NCBI RefSeq assembly: GCF_021389975.1
Contig: NZ_CP089981.1
Location: 2,257,501-2,321,500 of the forward strand
Source: Fulvivirga ulvae
GTDB taxonomy: Bacteria; Bacteroidota; Bacteroidia; Cytophagales; Cyclobacteriaceae
DNA: 64,000 nt
Direction of reading: 5' to 3'
Each line of letters begins with the position of its first letter. Within the stretch, counting starts at the first letter, position 1. A program made the translations under genes and the position numbers. Positions 27,304 through 35,648 of the stretch are shown piece by piece. The notes under the pieces were generated by a model. It was not told the origin of the DNA and ran no database searches. It worked only from the letters and a program-made list of their open reading frames with translations.

Positions 27304-27368
27304 CCGTATGAAAGTGGTTACTTATTCATTATAAGTGTTATTAATATTACACATTTTAGAGCGTCAGG

Positions 27369-27644
27369 ATGATAGAAGCGAAAATATACCGTGGCATTGA
27401 ATATGTTCGGATAAGTGAGTTACCGGAAGACCAAAAAACGTCTATTAAAAACTGGTTGAATATCGATGTGGTTATTAAAATTCAGACAGAATCGATACTA
27501 ATGTCGGATTGTATTCTTTTTAAAGATTATGAATTCTGGTTTAAAAAAATCTTCACAAAGGCGGTGGCTGCCGAAGAGGCTAACGCAGTAACATCAGAAT
27601 TTAAAACAAAGAAAAAACCAGTGGGTGGATTAGCATTCGACTAA
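27369..27644 (+). CDS. Small hypothetical protein
   Basis: The 91-residue soluble protein (IYRGIEYVRISELPEDQKTSIKNWL; TESILMSDCILFKDYEFWFKKIF) has no recognised family. It lies 65 bp after the GT2 gene on the same strand, and its stop overlaps that of the convergent glyoxalase gene by 4 bp. Its coding character is supported by the mix of charged and hydrophobic residues and by the tight packing. Confidence 0.6.
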   Translation: MIEAKIYRGIEYVRISELPEDQKTSIKNWLNIDVVIKIQTESILMSDCILFKDYEFWFKKIFTKAVAAEEANAVTSEFKTKKKPVGGLAFD

Positions 27645-28033
27645 CCCCAAACGCCCTCAGGAACAAATTCCAGCACATTTCCTTCGTGATCATTAAAGTA
27701 AAAAGACTCCTGGCCGCTTTTCCATACCAGTTTGTCTATGATCTCTATATTTAGTGCTTTGATTTTTTCCTTTACAGTTTCATAGTTTTCTCTGCTGACC
27801 TCAAAAGCGTAGTGCTGATTACCTTCTGCATAATGTGGTGGCGGAGAATCTTTATATTTACTATCGTCCGGATTAAAGCAAAGCAAAACGGACGAACCTG
27901 CTCTAAAAAAAACGTGTCTGCCACGATCGTAATGAATTACTTCCAGACCAAGCTTATTGTGATAAAAATCTCTGGCAGCTTCCAGGTCTTTGATATACAG
28001 GCATGTTTCCTTAATCTTGATGATTTCCTCCAT
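27641..28033 (-). CDS. Glyoxalase/bleomycin-resistance (VOC) superfamily protein
   Basis: From ATG 28033 the product is 130 residues. It shows the two beta-alpha-beta-beta-beta modules of the VOC fold: IKETCLYIKDLEAARDFYHNKLGLEV, then HYAFEVSRENYETV and FYFNDHEGNVLEFVPEG. The likely metal ligands are H (HYAFEV) and the terminal E (LEFVPE). The upstream in-frame extension to 28123 is low-complexity and not family-like. Substrate unknown; dioxygenase, glyoxalase or resistance roles are all possible. Confidence 0.85.
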   Translation of the reverse strand: MEEIIKIKETCLYIKDLEAARDFYHNKLGLEVIHYDRGRHVFFRAGSSVLLCFNPDDSKYKDSPPPHYAEGNQHYAFEVSRENYETVKEKIKALNIEIIDKLVWKSGQESFYFNDHEGNVLEFVPEGVWG

Positions 28034-28197
28034 AGGAGCTATTAAACATTTGTTAATAATTCTTTTTATAACATTAGAAACTTGTTGTAAGTTACTTTTA
28101 TTCTTCTTTTCTTTTGAATACAAGGTCCCATATCATCATATTTCTAAAACTAACTGAAATTAACAAGGTGAAGGGCTTCCCTTTAAAGCTATTATTC

Positions 28198-28205
28198 TAA
28201 CTTTG
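28198..28205 (+). promoter_or_regulatory. Candidate -7 element of a Bacteroidetes promoter for the CLC gene
   Basis: TAACTTTG fits the Bacteroidetes -7 consensus TAnnTTTG exactly and lies 29 bp upstream of the GTG start at 28235. No perfect -33 TTTG is found at 19-21 bp upstream, so support is partial. Confidence 0.4.
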
Positions 28206-28234
28206 CGCACAATTAACTTGATACTAAAGCTATA

Positions 28235-30016
28235 GTGAAAATTGACGGCCTGCTGGTAAAGTTTCTCATATGGCGCGTGAAGCACGTCAGTAACAAGAAC
28301 TTTGTCCTTTTTCTGGCAGGAATAATTGGGTTAATATCCGGTAGTGCAGCCGTTATTCTCAAAGAGAGTGTTCACTTTATACAGAATCAACTTATTAGTG
28401 AGTTTGCCATAGAAAATGGGAATTACTATTACCTTGGATTTCCGTTAGTAGGTATTCTAATTACTGTAGTTATATCGAGATTTTTGCTTCGGGAAAACCT
28501 TGGACATGGCATCACACAAATTCTATATGATATAGCGAAAAATTCAGCCCTGATCAAACGATCCAAAATGTTCTCACGAATGGTTACCAGTGCTATAACT
28601 GTGGGTTTTGGCGGATCCGTTGGACTGGAAGCTCCGATTGTGGTTACAGGCTCTGCCATTGGGTCTAATGTGGGGCGGGCAATGCATCTTAACTATAAGA
28701 AAAGAACCATTTTGATTGGGTGTGGAGCTGCAGGAGCAATCTCAGCCATATTCAACTCTCCTATTGCAGGCGTTATATTTAGTATGGAAGTTATCCTGGC
28801 TGATGTAACTATTGCAATGTTTATTCCCCTGCTCATTGCTTCTGTTACCGGAGCCCTTGTTTCCCTGAGCCTTTTGGGTGATGATGTATTGTTTTCGTTT
28901 AAACTCGTAGATAGCTTTACGGCTTCTGATACACCTTACTACATATTATTGGGTATTTTCTGTGGTTTGGTTTCCGTGTATTTTACCAGAATGACCTATA
29001 AAGTTGAAGGGCTTATTGCAAAGGTTCAAAACAGATTTGGGAGAGCCTTGGTAGGAGGGATATTATTGGGCTTCGTGATTTTTCTTTTCCCTCCAATGTA
29101 TGGTGAGGGGTATAACACCATAAAGTTATTATTGGCCAACAGAGAACTTGAAATTCTAAATACCAGTCCCTTTTTTGCCGAAATAGATAATATTTATATT
29201 GTCTTTGGATTCATTTTCGGTGTTATCCTTATGAAACCAATAGCCTCAGCCTTAACAATTGGTTCTGGGGGTAGTGGGGGTATATTTGCACCGTCACTGT
29301 TTCTTGGAGGAGTTACAGGATTTATGTTTGCCACTGTATTGAATGTTATTACATGGGGTGATGCGGACGTAAGCACCAGTAACTTTACTCTTGTGGGTAT
29401 GTGTGGCGTAATGAGTGGTGTATTATATGCTCCGCTTACAGCTATATTCCTTATTGCTGAGATTACCAGTGGCTATGAACTGTTTGTGCCATTAATGCTT
29501 GTATCTGCGATTTCATTTAGTACTTCATCTTTTTTTGAAAAGCACTCTCTTTATACTAAGCACCTTATCGAGAGAGGGGATCTGATCCAATACGACAAGG
29601 ACAGACAGGTACTAAGCCAGATTGACCTGCTCAAGATTATTGAAAAGGACCTTTATACTATTCAGCCAGAAGCAACCCTGGAGCAGCTGGTTAACTTGGT
29701 GAAAATATCGAAGCGCAACATCTTTCCTGTAGTGAATGAAAAACAGGAGCTGGTTGGAGTTGTAACACTCGATGATATCAGAAATATAATGTTTGACAGA
29801 GGAAAACAGAAGGACACACAGGTGAAACACTATATGCACAGCCCACCTGCGTTTATATCCTCTCACGAAAATATGCAATCTGTAATGAGCAAGTTTGAGA
29901 TTTCAGGAGCGTGGAATTTACCCGTAATTGATCATGGAAAGTATGTTGGATTTTTATCAAAATCAAGAATTTTCAACACCTATAGAAAGAAACTCATCCG
30001 CCACAATAGAGAATGA
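28235..30016 (+). CDS. CLC-family chloride transporter with C-terminal CBS domains
   Basis: The 593-residue protein has an N-terminal CLC membrane domain of about 430 residues and a cytoplasmic pair of CBS domains (about 465-590). Selectivity motifs are visible: GFGGSVGLEAP around residue 132 and GSGGSGGIFAPSLFLGG near 350. The gating glutamate (E132) is present, which favours a proton-coupled anion antiporter over a passive channel. The start is GTG at 28235. CBS domains suggest adenosine-nucleotide regulation. It is followed by a 680-bp gene-free region. Confidence 0.9.
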   Translation: MKIDGLLVKFLIWRVKHVSNKNFVLFLAGIIGLISGSAAVILKESVHFIQNQLISEFAIENGNYYYLGFPLVGILITVVISRFLLRENLGHGITQILYDIAKNSALIKRSKMFSRMVTSAITVGFGGSVGLEAPIVVTGSAIGSNVGRAMHLNYKKRTILIGCGAAGAISAIFNSPIAGVIFSMEVILADVTIAMFIPLLIASVTGALVSLSLLGDDVLFSFKLVDSFTASDTPYYILLGIFCGLVSVYFTRMTYKVEGLIAKVQNRFGRALVGGILLGFVIFLFPPMYGEGYNTIKLLLANRELEILNTSPFFAEIDNIYIVFGFIFGVILMKPIASALTIGSGGSGGIFAPSLFLGGVTGFMFATVLNVITWGDADVSTSNFTLVGMCGVMSGVLYAPLTAIFLIAEITSGYELFVPLMLVSAISFSTSSFFEKHSLYTKHLIERGDLIQYDKDRQVLSQIDLLKIIEKDLYTIQPEATLEQLVNLVKISKRNIFPVVNEKQELVGVVTLDDIRNIMFDRGKQKDTQVKHYMHSPPAFISSHENMQSVMSKFEISGAWNLPVIDHGKYVGFLSKSRIFNTYRKKLIRHNRE

Positions 30017-30160
30017 CAAGTGGTGATGACCTTACATTTTATTTCTCATCTATATAAAATTTTGATTTTCATGAATTAACCCTTGTATAATTCATGTAAT
30101 TGGTTAATTTCGCATCCCCCGCTTTGTAATGGCGAAGTTGTCCACAAAGCTTACATTAAA

Positions 30161-30176
30161 ATTTATGGCCATAAAT
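30161..30176. repeat. Perfect 16-bp palindrome
   Basis: ATTTATGGCCATAAAT is identical to its own complement. It lies about 40 bp from the DnaA-box pair and could be a binding site for a dimeric regulator. Confidence 0.6.
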
Positions 30177-30215
30177 CATTGATTTACTGCGTTTTATGGA
30201 GTGAAAACAATAAGG

Positions 30216-30244
30216 TGTGGATAACTTTGTTGTTTTGTGGATAA
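30216..30244 (-). promoter_or_regulatory. Pair of perfect DnaA boxes, 20 bp apart
   Basis: TGTGGATAA (complement TTATCCACA) occurs at 30216-30224 and 30236-30244 in the same orientation. This is the high-affinity DnaA box. A spacing of 20 bp is about two helical turns, putting both boxes on one face of the DNA. Confidence 0.7.
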
Positions 30245-30607
30245 GTTTTCATTGATTTTATTGATTCTTTATTTTGTTAAATCTTCACCCCTCTTTTTGG
30301 CTTAAACCCTGTAACAAACTTAAATTTATTACGCTAAACATACACAGATACTGTGCAGGTATTGGGAATTTTTACTTAACTCCAGTCAGCCATTCGTGCT
30401 CCTTAATCCCAATCTTGTGAGAGACACTCTGTGTTAATACATGTTTAACGCAATATTATTGCAATGTAAAGCGCAGTTTGTTTAACATTATAACGCCAAA
30501 AGTGAAAATCTTGAAATAGTGCAATAATTATCCTTTCTACTTGCTTTTGTTAAAAGAGGACAAGTGAGTATAAATTTCTAAATTGTAGCGATTGGCTCAG
30601 CACATAA

Positions 30608-30626
30608 GGGCAACCGCGGGCAACCG
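30608..30626 (+). repeat. Short tandem repeat GGGCAACCG
   Basis: GGGCAACCG occurs twice with one base between copies (30608-30616 and 30618-30626), about 70 bp upstream of the thioredoxin-like gene. It is a GC-rich island in otherwise AT-rich sequence; function unknown. Confidence 0.5.
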
Positions 30627-30696
30627 GAATAATTGAAATCACGTATTTTATTTCACCATTCTATATGTGCAGTCGAGAAATAAACTATTTTTATAT

Positions 30697-31173
30697 ATGA
30701 AAAAGAATTATCCCCTACTTCTTCTTTTGGTTTTAATTAACACCTCCATTTTTGCACAAAAAGCAGAGGTGGTAAAATTTGAAAGACTTGATGCCATAAT
30801 AAATCAGGAAAGTGAGAAAGTCACGGTCATCAACTTTTGGGCTACATGGTGTGGTCCTTGTGTAAAAGAGCTGCCTTACTTTAAAGAGCTGGCTGCTCAG
30901 AACCCACATGTCAACGTATATCTTGTAAGCCTGGATTATGTGGAAAAGTTGGATCGTGTGAATACTTTTATTGAAAGGAAAGGACTAAAATCCCCCGTTC
31001 TTCTTTTGGATGAAATGGACTATAATTCATGGATAGACAAGGTAGATGAGAGTTGGTCCGGAGCTATTCCAGCCACACTGTTGATCAATACAGCTACCGG
31101 GAAAAGAAAATTTGTTGAAAAGGAACTTAAAGAAGGAGAACTTCAGGAGTTAATTAAAGGATTGTCAAACTAA
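30697..31173 (+). CDS. Exported thioredoxin-family protein (TlpA/ResA-like)
   Basis: From ATG 30697 the protein is 158 residues with a signal peptide (YPLLLLLVLINTSIFAQ) and a thioredoxin fold with the redox motif WATWCGPC, then a cis-proline region (IPATLLINT). It is expected to be periplasmic and to reduce disulfides, for example in cytochrome or envelope-protein maturation. The preceding in-frame 10 codons have no signal-peptide character. It is 13 bp upstream of the next redoxin-like gene on the same strand. Confidence 0.88.
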   Translation: MKKNYPLLLLLVLINTSIFAQKAEVVKFERLDAIINQESEKVTVINFWATWCGPCVKELPYFKELAAQNPHVNVYLVSLDYVEKLDRVNTFIERKGLKSPVLLLDEMDYNSWIDKVDESWSGAIPATLLINTATGKRKFVEKELKEGELQELIKGLSN

Positions 31174-31186
31174 ACCATTATATATC

Positions 31187-31798
31187 ATGCTAAAGTTGAA
31201 ATTACTTTCATTATTACTGTTTGTGGTGCTTTTTGCAGGCACTAAAGTCAATTCCGGCTATCAGGTCGGAGATACGGTTAAAGACTTTGAGCTTAAAAAT
31301 GTTGATGGAGAAATGCTCGCCTTATCTGACTTTGAGGATGAGCAAGGTGTGATTCTTATATTTGATTGTAACACATGCCCATATTCTCAGGCTTATCTTG
31401 ATAGAATTAAAGAGCTGCACGCTAACTTCAAACCGAAAGGCTACCCGGTAGTGGCCATTAACCCAAATGATCCGGGAAGGTCACCGGGAGATTCTTTCGA
31501 CAAAATGGTAAAGTATGCAGAAGAGAACAGCTACAAACATGACTATCTACAGGATGAAGACCAAACTGTTGCCAAAGCCTTTGGAGCTAGTAATACTCCT
31601 CATGTATTTGTTTTAAAAAATGATGGAGGAGAATTTAAAGTAGCCTATATAGGGGCTATTGACAATAACACCAAAGATGCAGCGGCGGCGGATAAGAAAT
31701 ATGTAGAAGATGCTGTTAATGCTCTGCTGAGTGGCAAAGTACCGGTAACCAACAAAACAAAAGCTATAGGCTGCACCATTAAGTGGAAAGAGGCATAA
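31187..31798 (+). CDS. Exported redoxin (AhpC/TSA-like) protein with CxxC
   Basis: The 203-residue protein has a signal peptide (KLLSLLLFVVLFAGTKVNS) and a peroxiredoxin-like domain: YQVGDTVKDFELKNVDGE, then ILIFDCNTCPYSQAYLDRI with a CNTC pair, and the late TPHVFVLKNDGGEFKVAYIGAIDNN. The extra cysteine after the usual peroxidatic position and the periplasmic location suggest a thiol-disulfide role. It forms a unit with the preceding TlpA-like gene and is followed by a terminator. Confidence 0.85.
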   Translation: MLKLKLLSLLLFVVLFAGTKVNSGYQVGDTVKDFELKNVDGEMLALSDFEDEQGVILIFDCNTCPYSQAYLDRIKELHANFKPKGYPVVAINPNDPGRSPGDSFDKMVKYAEENSYKHDYLQDEDQTVAKAFGASNTPHVFVLKNDGGEFKVAYIGAIDNNTKDAAAADKKYVEDAVNALLSGKVPVTNKTKAIGCTIKWKEA

Positions 31799-31823
31799 GC
31801 CTGTCAGAGAATATTTAAGACTA

Positions 31824-31871
31824 AAGGTCCGCTAAAGAAACAAAACGTTTACATTTGGCGGACCTTTTGTT
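31824..31871 (+). terminator. Rho-independent terminator candidate after the redoxin gene
   Basis: A perfect 9-bp stem (AAGGTCCGC pairing with GCGGACCTT) with a 25-base loop is followed by TTTG. It lies 25 bp past the stop. It covers an upstream start proposed for the DinB-like gene, supporting the start at 31891. Confidence 0.6.
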
Positions 31872-31890
31872 AACCCTAAAACAATTGAAA

Positions 31891-32406
31891 ATGGCCAGAC
31901 CTGATTTATTATCTATCCCTCCATTTTACAGAAAATATGTAGAAAGTGTTGAGGAAGAAGATTTAATCCCTGCTTTAATCAATAGCGGCAACCTTACCAT
32001 AGATTTGATTAAATCTATTCCTGAGGCTTCGGGAGACTATCGCTATGCCTTGGGTAAGTGGAGTGTAAAGGAAGTGCTCGTGCATATGATTGATGCAGAA
32101 CGTATTTTTGCGTACCGTGCTTTAAGGTTTGGGAGAAATGACAAAACAGAACTTCCAGGATTTGAAGAAAATGACTATGCTATCGCGTCAAATGCAGGTG
32201 CCCGTAAACTTTACAAAATTCTTGAGGAATATAACAATGTACGTGCTGCTACAATTGACCTGTTCGGCAGCCTCGATGAAGAGGCTTTGGCAAGAACCGG
32301 CTTTGCCAATGGTACTGAAATAACAGTTAGTGGCATTGGTTTTGTAATAGCCGGCCATGAAACCCATCATAGAAATGTATTAAACGAACGCTACTTTTCA
32401 AAGTAG
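31891..32406 (+). CDS. DinB-like four-helix protein
   Basis: From ATG 31891 the protein is 171 residues. It has the DinB-like layout with KWSVKEVLVHMIDAERIFAYRALRF in the middle and a C-terminal AGHETHHRNVLNERY holding two histidines that pair with the first. These fit a divalent-metal site of the DinB_2 family. Substrate unknown. It is the first gene of a closely spaced run that continues through PBP4, the GH3 gene, hutG and hutF. Confidence 0.83.
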   Translation: MARPDLLSIPPFYRKYVESVEEEDLIPALINSGNLTIDLIKSIPEASGDYRYALGKWSVKEVLVHMIDAERIFAYRALRFGRNDKTELPGFEENDYAIASNAGARKLYKILEEYNNVRAATIDLFGSLDEEALARTGFANGTEITVSGIGFVIAGHETHHRNVLNERYFSK

Positions 32407-32429
32407 TTGAGGTTTTGTAATTTGCCCCT

Positions 32430-33731
32430 ATGAAATTCAACCTCATTCTGGCAGTCATTCTATTAATGGCTGCCTTTTCCTGTTCATCGATTAAAGGAAG
32501 AAAGGAAATTTTAAACTCAGTAAGGGCTTTTGAAACGAGGTATCAACACCATTCTGGCTTAGTGATATATGACATTGAAAAAGATAAATTTCTCTTGGAT
32601 TACCACGGAGATAAATACTTTATTCCGGCCTCCAATACGAAAATACTTACACTTTTTGCCTCTTTAAAGATTCTTGGAGATTCTGTTCCAGGTCTGTATT
32701 ATATCGAGCATGGAGATTCTTTGATTTTTTGGGGTTCAGGAGATCCGTCCTTGTTAAATAAGGATCTACCGGCAAGTAGAGTGTACGATTTTTTAAAAAA
32801 CACCAAAAAACAGCTTTACTTTTCCTCGTCCAACTATTACAATGATCACTTTGGTCCGGGCTGGGCCTGGGATGATTACCTCTATTCTTTTTCAGCAGAG
32901 AAATCGCCATTGCCCCTATATGGAAACCTGTTTACTGTAAGTAAAGCAAAACAAGACAGCCACCTTAACCTGGAACAACCATTTTTTAAACAATTCTTCT
33001 GGCTGGGTGATACTGTAACGACAGAAACTATATTGGTTCGGGATGTTAGTTCAAATAACACCTTTTACTTCCCATCCTATTCAGAAAAGGAATTTAAGGA
33101 GCAACTACCGTTTCACTATAGTGATTATCTTCTGGTATCTGCCCTGTCCGATACGTTAAACCGAAACGTTAGTCTTATAAACCACCCCTTGCCAGAGAAC
33201 TACCACACAATAAGTAGTATCCCTGTTGATTCGGCCTATAAAGTAATGATGCAGGAAAGCGACAACTTTATTGCAGAACAACTGATGCTTATAAACGCGG
33301 GCATAGTTACTGATTCGCTAAAAACAGAAAATGCTATAGATTATGCTATGACTCATTACCTGTCAGACATGCCCGACGAACCGGTATGGGTTGATGCTTC
33401 AGGGCTCTCCCGCTATAACCTTTTTACACCTCGTTCTATGGTTTGGGTATGGCATGAAATATACAAAAGTATTCCTTCCGACCGGCTATTTGCAATACTT
33501 TCTGTGGGAGGACAATCTGGTACACTTAAAAAATACTATAAAAATGCCACTCCATATATATTTGGAAAGACGGGCACGTTAAGTAATAACCATAACATCA
33601 GTGGATATTTGCGCACAAAAAAGGGTAAGCTTTATATTTTTGCCTTCATGAATAACAACTACCCAATCAAAGCTGCTGTTGTTAAAAAAGAAATGGAGCA
33701 GATCTTGCGGAAGGTCTACCAAAACAACTAA
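32430..33731 (+). CDS. dacB: D-alanyl-D-alanine carboxypeptidase, PBP4 type (S13)
   Basis: The 433-residue lipoprotein (cysteine in MAAFSCSS) belongs to the PBP4 / DacB class of penicillin-binding proteins that cleave peptidoglycan peptides in the periplasm. The three active-site motifs are visible: SNTK with catalytic S68 (PASNTKILTL), the SRYN-type second motif (ASGLSRYNLFTP), and KTG (FGKTGTLSNN). The length is close to that of the short PBP4 forms, with a modest insert between motifs one and two. It lies 11 bp upstream of the GH3 gene, consistent with cell-wall turnover. Confidence 0.9.
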   Translation: MKFNLILAVILLMAAFSCSSIKGRKEILNSVRAFETRYQHHSGLVIYDIEKDKFLLDYHGDKYFIPASNTKILTLFASLKILGDSVPGLYYIEHGDSLIFWGSGDPSLLNKDLPASRVYDFLKNTKKQLYFSSSNYYNDHFGPGWAWDDYLYSFSAEKSPLPLYGNLFTVSKAKQDSHLNLEQPFFKQFFWLGDTVTTETILVRDVSSNNTFYFPSYSEKEFKEQLPFHYSDYLLVSALSDTLNRNVSLINHPLPENYHTISSIPVDSAYKVMMQESDNFIAEQLMLINAGIVTDSLKTENAIDYAMTHYLSDMPDEPVWVDASGLSRYNLFTPRSMVWVWHEIYKSIPSDRLFAILSVGGQSGTLKKYYKNATPYIFGKTGTLSNNHNISGYLRTKKGKLYIFAFMNNNYPIKAAVVKKEMEQILRKVYQNN

Positions 33732-33742
33732 CAAACTTTAAT

Positions 33743-34828
33743 ATGAAGAAATCTCTTTTAATTATAGCCTTTATATCTTGTGTCCTTATTCAGGTAAAAT
33801 CACAAACTTTGGATAGCCTGGATTTTAAAATTGGGCAAATGCTGATTGTAGGATATCCGAAACAAGATATTAAACCTTCCGAACAAACGATCAGCGACAT
33901 TGCCAAAGGTAGGATCGGAGGTATTATCCTATTTGAGAAAAACATAAACCCATCCAACTCCTATATTAAATTGAAGCAACTTACCTGGAGTCTTCAGGCG
34001 AAAGCACCTGTTCCCTTGTTTATAGCTATTGATCAGGAAGGCGGCAGAGTTAACAGGCTGAAGGAAAAATATGATTTTCCAAGAAGCGTATCGGCACAAT
34101 ATCTCGGAGGGGTAGCTAATGCTGACAGCACACGCTTTTATGCTGAAATTACCGCATCAACCTTAGCCGGATTAGGTTTCAATGTGAATTTTGCTCCTGT
34201 GGTAGATTTATCGACCTATAAGGAAAATCCCGTAATAGCGAAAATAGAGAGAGCCTACAGTGATAACCCCGATAGCGTGGCGCATCATGCTGCAGAAGTT
34301 ATTGATGCTCATAGGAGATATGGGGTTATTTCAGTGCTTAAACACTTTCCCGGCCATGGCAGCTCGCATGCTGATACTCATCTGGGAATAGCCGATGTAA
34401 CAGATTACTGGCAGCAGAAGGAGCTTGTGCCATATCAGAATCTGCTGGAAAAGGGTAAGGTTGATGCTATTATGACTGCACATATTGTTAATAAGAGACT
34501 GGATAAAGACGGGAACCCGGGTACGCTTTCCAGGGCTATAATGACCGGGCTTCTGAGAGATAGTCTAAATTATGATGGCGTTATCTTCTCAGACGACATG
34601 CAGATGCATGCCATAACCAAACATTATGGCTTGGAGAAAGCCATCAAACTGTCTATTAAGGCCGGAGTGGATGTCCTGATGTTTAGTAACAATATCCAGG
34701 GGAGTGAAAACCGAACAGTTGATGCCGTTCACAGGATTATCAAGAGTTTGGTGGAAAAAGGAGAGATCACTGAGGAGCGGATAGACCAGTCATATGACAG
34801 AATAGTTAAACTTAAATCAAAATTATAA
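33743..34828 (+). CDS. nagZ: Glycoside hydrolase family 3, beta-N-acetylhexosaminidase (NagZ-like)
   Basis: The 361-residue protein has a signal peptide (LLIIAFISCVLIQVKSQ) and a GH3 catalytic domain. Visible hallmarks are the KHFPGHGSSHADTH loop, the catalytic-nucleophile segment IFSDDMQMHAI, and FIAIDQEGGRVNRL. These match NagZ-type enzymes that remove N-acetylglucosamine from muropeptides. The signal peptide suggests periplasmic or lipid-anchored action, unlike the cytoplasmic E. coli enzyme. It lies between PBP4 and hutG. Confidence 0.9.
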   Translation: MKKSLLIIAFISCVLIQVKSQTLDSLDFKIGQMLIVGYPKQDIKPSEQTISDIAKGRIGGIILFEKNINPSNSYIKLKQLTWSLQAKAPVPLFIAIDQEGGRVNRLKEKYDFPRSVSAQYLGGVANADSTRFYAEITASTLAGLGFNVNFAPVVDLSTYKENPVIAKIERAYSDNPDSVAHHAAEVIDAHRRYGVISVLKHFPGHGSSHADTHLGIADVTDYWQQKELVPYQNLLEKGKVDAIMTAHIVNKRLDKDGNPGTLSRAIMTGLLRDSLNYDGVIFSDDMQMHAITKHYGLEKAIKLSIKAGVDVLMFSNNIQGSENRTVDAVHRIIKSLVEKGEITEERIDQSYDRIVKLKSKL

Positions 34829-34841
34829 GAACCCGTTTAAT

Positions 34842-35648
34842 ATGACAGAACCATACAATATCATAGAAGCAGAGGGAAAGAGAGTTCCTGTTTTGATCAG
34901 TGTTCCTCATAGCGGAACACTTTTTCCGGAAAATATAAAGGATCATTTCAACCAGAAACTTATTGCTGCACCAGATGATACAGATTGGTTTGTCCATAAG
35001 CTCTATGATTTTGCTCCCGAAATGGGTATAACAATGATTAATGCTACTTACAGCCGTTGGGTGATTGACCTTAACCGTGACCCTGAAAGTGCCCCGCTTT
35101 ATGATGACGGACGAATCATTACAGAACTATGTCCTACTTCCTCATTTGCAGGAGAACCCATATACCTCGATCATCATATGCCTGACAGGAAGGAGATAGA
35201 GAGGAGGCTTGATATTTATTACTGGCCTTACTACAACAAGATCACCCAGCTGCTTGATGAGCTTAAAGCTGAATTTGGGAAAGTACTTTTTTGGGATGCG
35301 CATTCTATACGCCAGTATGTGCCTTTAATCAGGAAGGAAATATTTCCTGATTTAATTTTAGGAGACAACAAACGAAAAACAGCAGATGAAATGCTGATTG
35401 AAGCTGCATTGGCAACATTTAGAACTACGCGCCTCAAAATTGAACACAATCACCCTTTTCAGGGTGGCCACCTGACCAGGTATTTTGGCAGGCCGGAGCA
35501 AAACCAGCATGCCTTGCAACTGGAAATGACAAAGATCAACTACATGGATAATAAAGAGATCCATTATGATATCGAACGAGCGGGTATTATGCGAAACCTG
35601 CTAAAAAAAACATTTGAAAACCTTATTAAAACAATAGAGCAGCTGTAG
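34842..35648 (+). CDS. hutG: N-formylglutamate amidohydrolase
   Basis: The 268-residue enzyme shows the family motifs VLISVPHSGTLFPENI, TDWFVHKLYDFA, ATYSRWVIDLNRDP, and FWDAHSIRQYVP, with the conserved histidines and aspartates of the zinc site, and EHNHPFQGGHLTRYFG at the C-terminal part. It should hydrolyse N-formyl-L-glutamate to glutamate and formate, the last step of histidine degradation via formiminoglutamate deiminase. It directly adjoins hutF, which makes its substrate. No other hut genes are in the window. Confidence 0.9.
   Translation: MTEPYNIIEAEGKRVPVLISVPHSGTLFPENIKDHFNQKLIAAPDDTDWFVHKLYDFAPEMGITMINATYSRWVIDLNRDPESAPLYDDGRIITELCPTSSFAGEPIYLDHHMPDRKEIERRLDIYYWPYYNKITQLLDELKAEFGKVLFWDAHSIRQYVPLIRKEIFPDLILGDNKRKTADEMLIEAALATFRTTRLKIEHNHPFQGGHLTRYFGRPEQNQHALQLEMTKINYMDNKEIHYDIERAGIMRNLLKKTFENLIKTIEQL

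Larger units (their letters stand above)
30017..30696. other. Gene-free AT-rich region with DnaA-box cluster (candidate origin or control region)
   Basis: No coding frame is seen in 680 bp. It holds two perfect DnaA boxes (TGTGGATAA at 30216-30224 and 30236-30244), a third one-mismatch box (TTGTCCACA at 30138-30146), a perfect 16-bp palindrome (30161-30176), a 7-bp hairpin (GCTTTGT/ACAAAGC, 30121-30127 and 30144-30150), an AT-rich stretch (about 30240-30330) and a tandem GGGCAACCG repeat (30608-30626). The combination resembles a replication origin, but dnaA or other origin-linked genes are not next to it. Confidence 0.5.

Noticed and set aside
30017..30696. Small RNA or short coding genes in the long intergenic region
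   Set aside because: No frame with a plausible start and coding character, and no promoter-hairpin-T-run arrangement, was found; the DnaA boxes and palindrome are the only strong signals.
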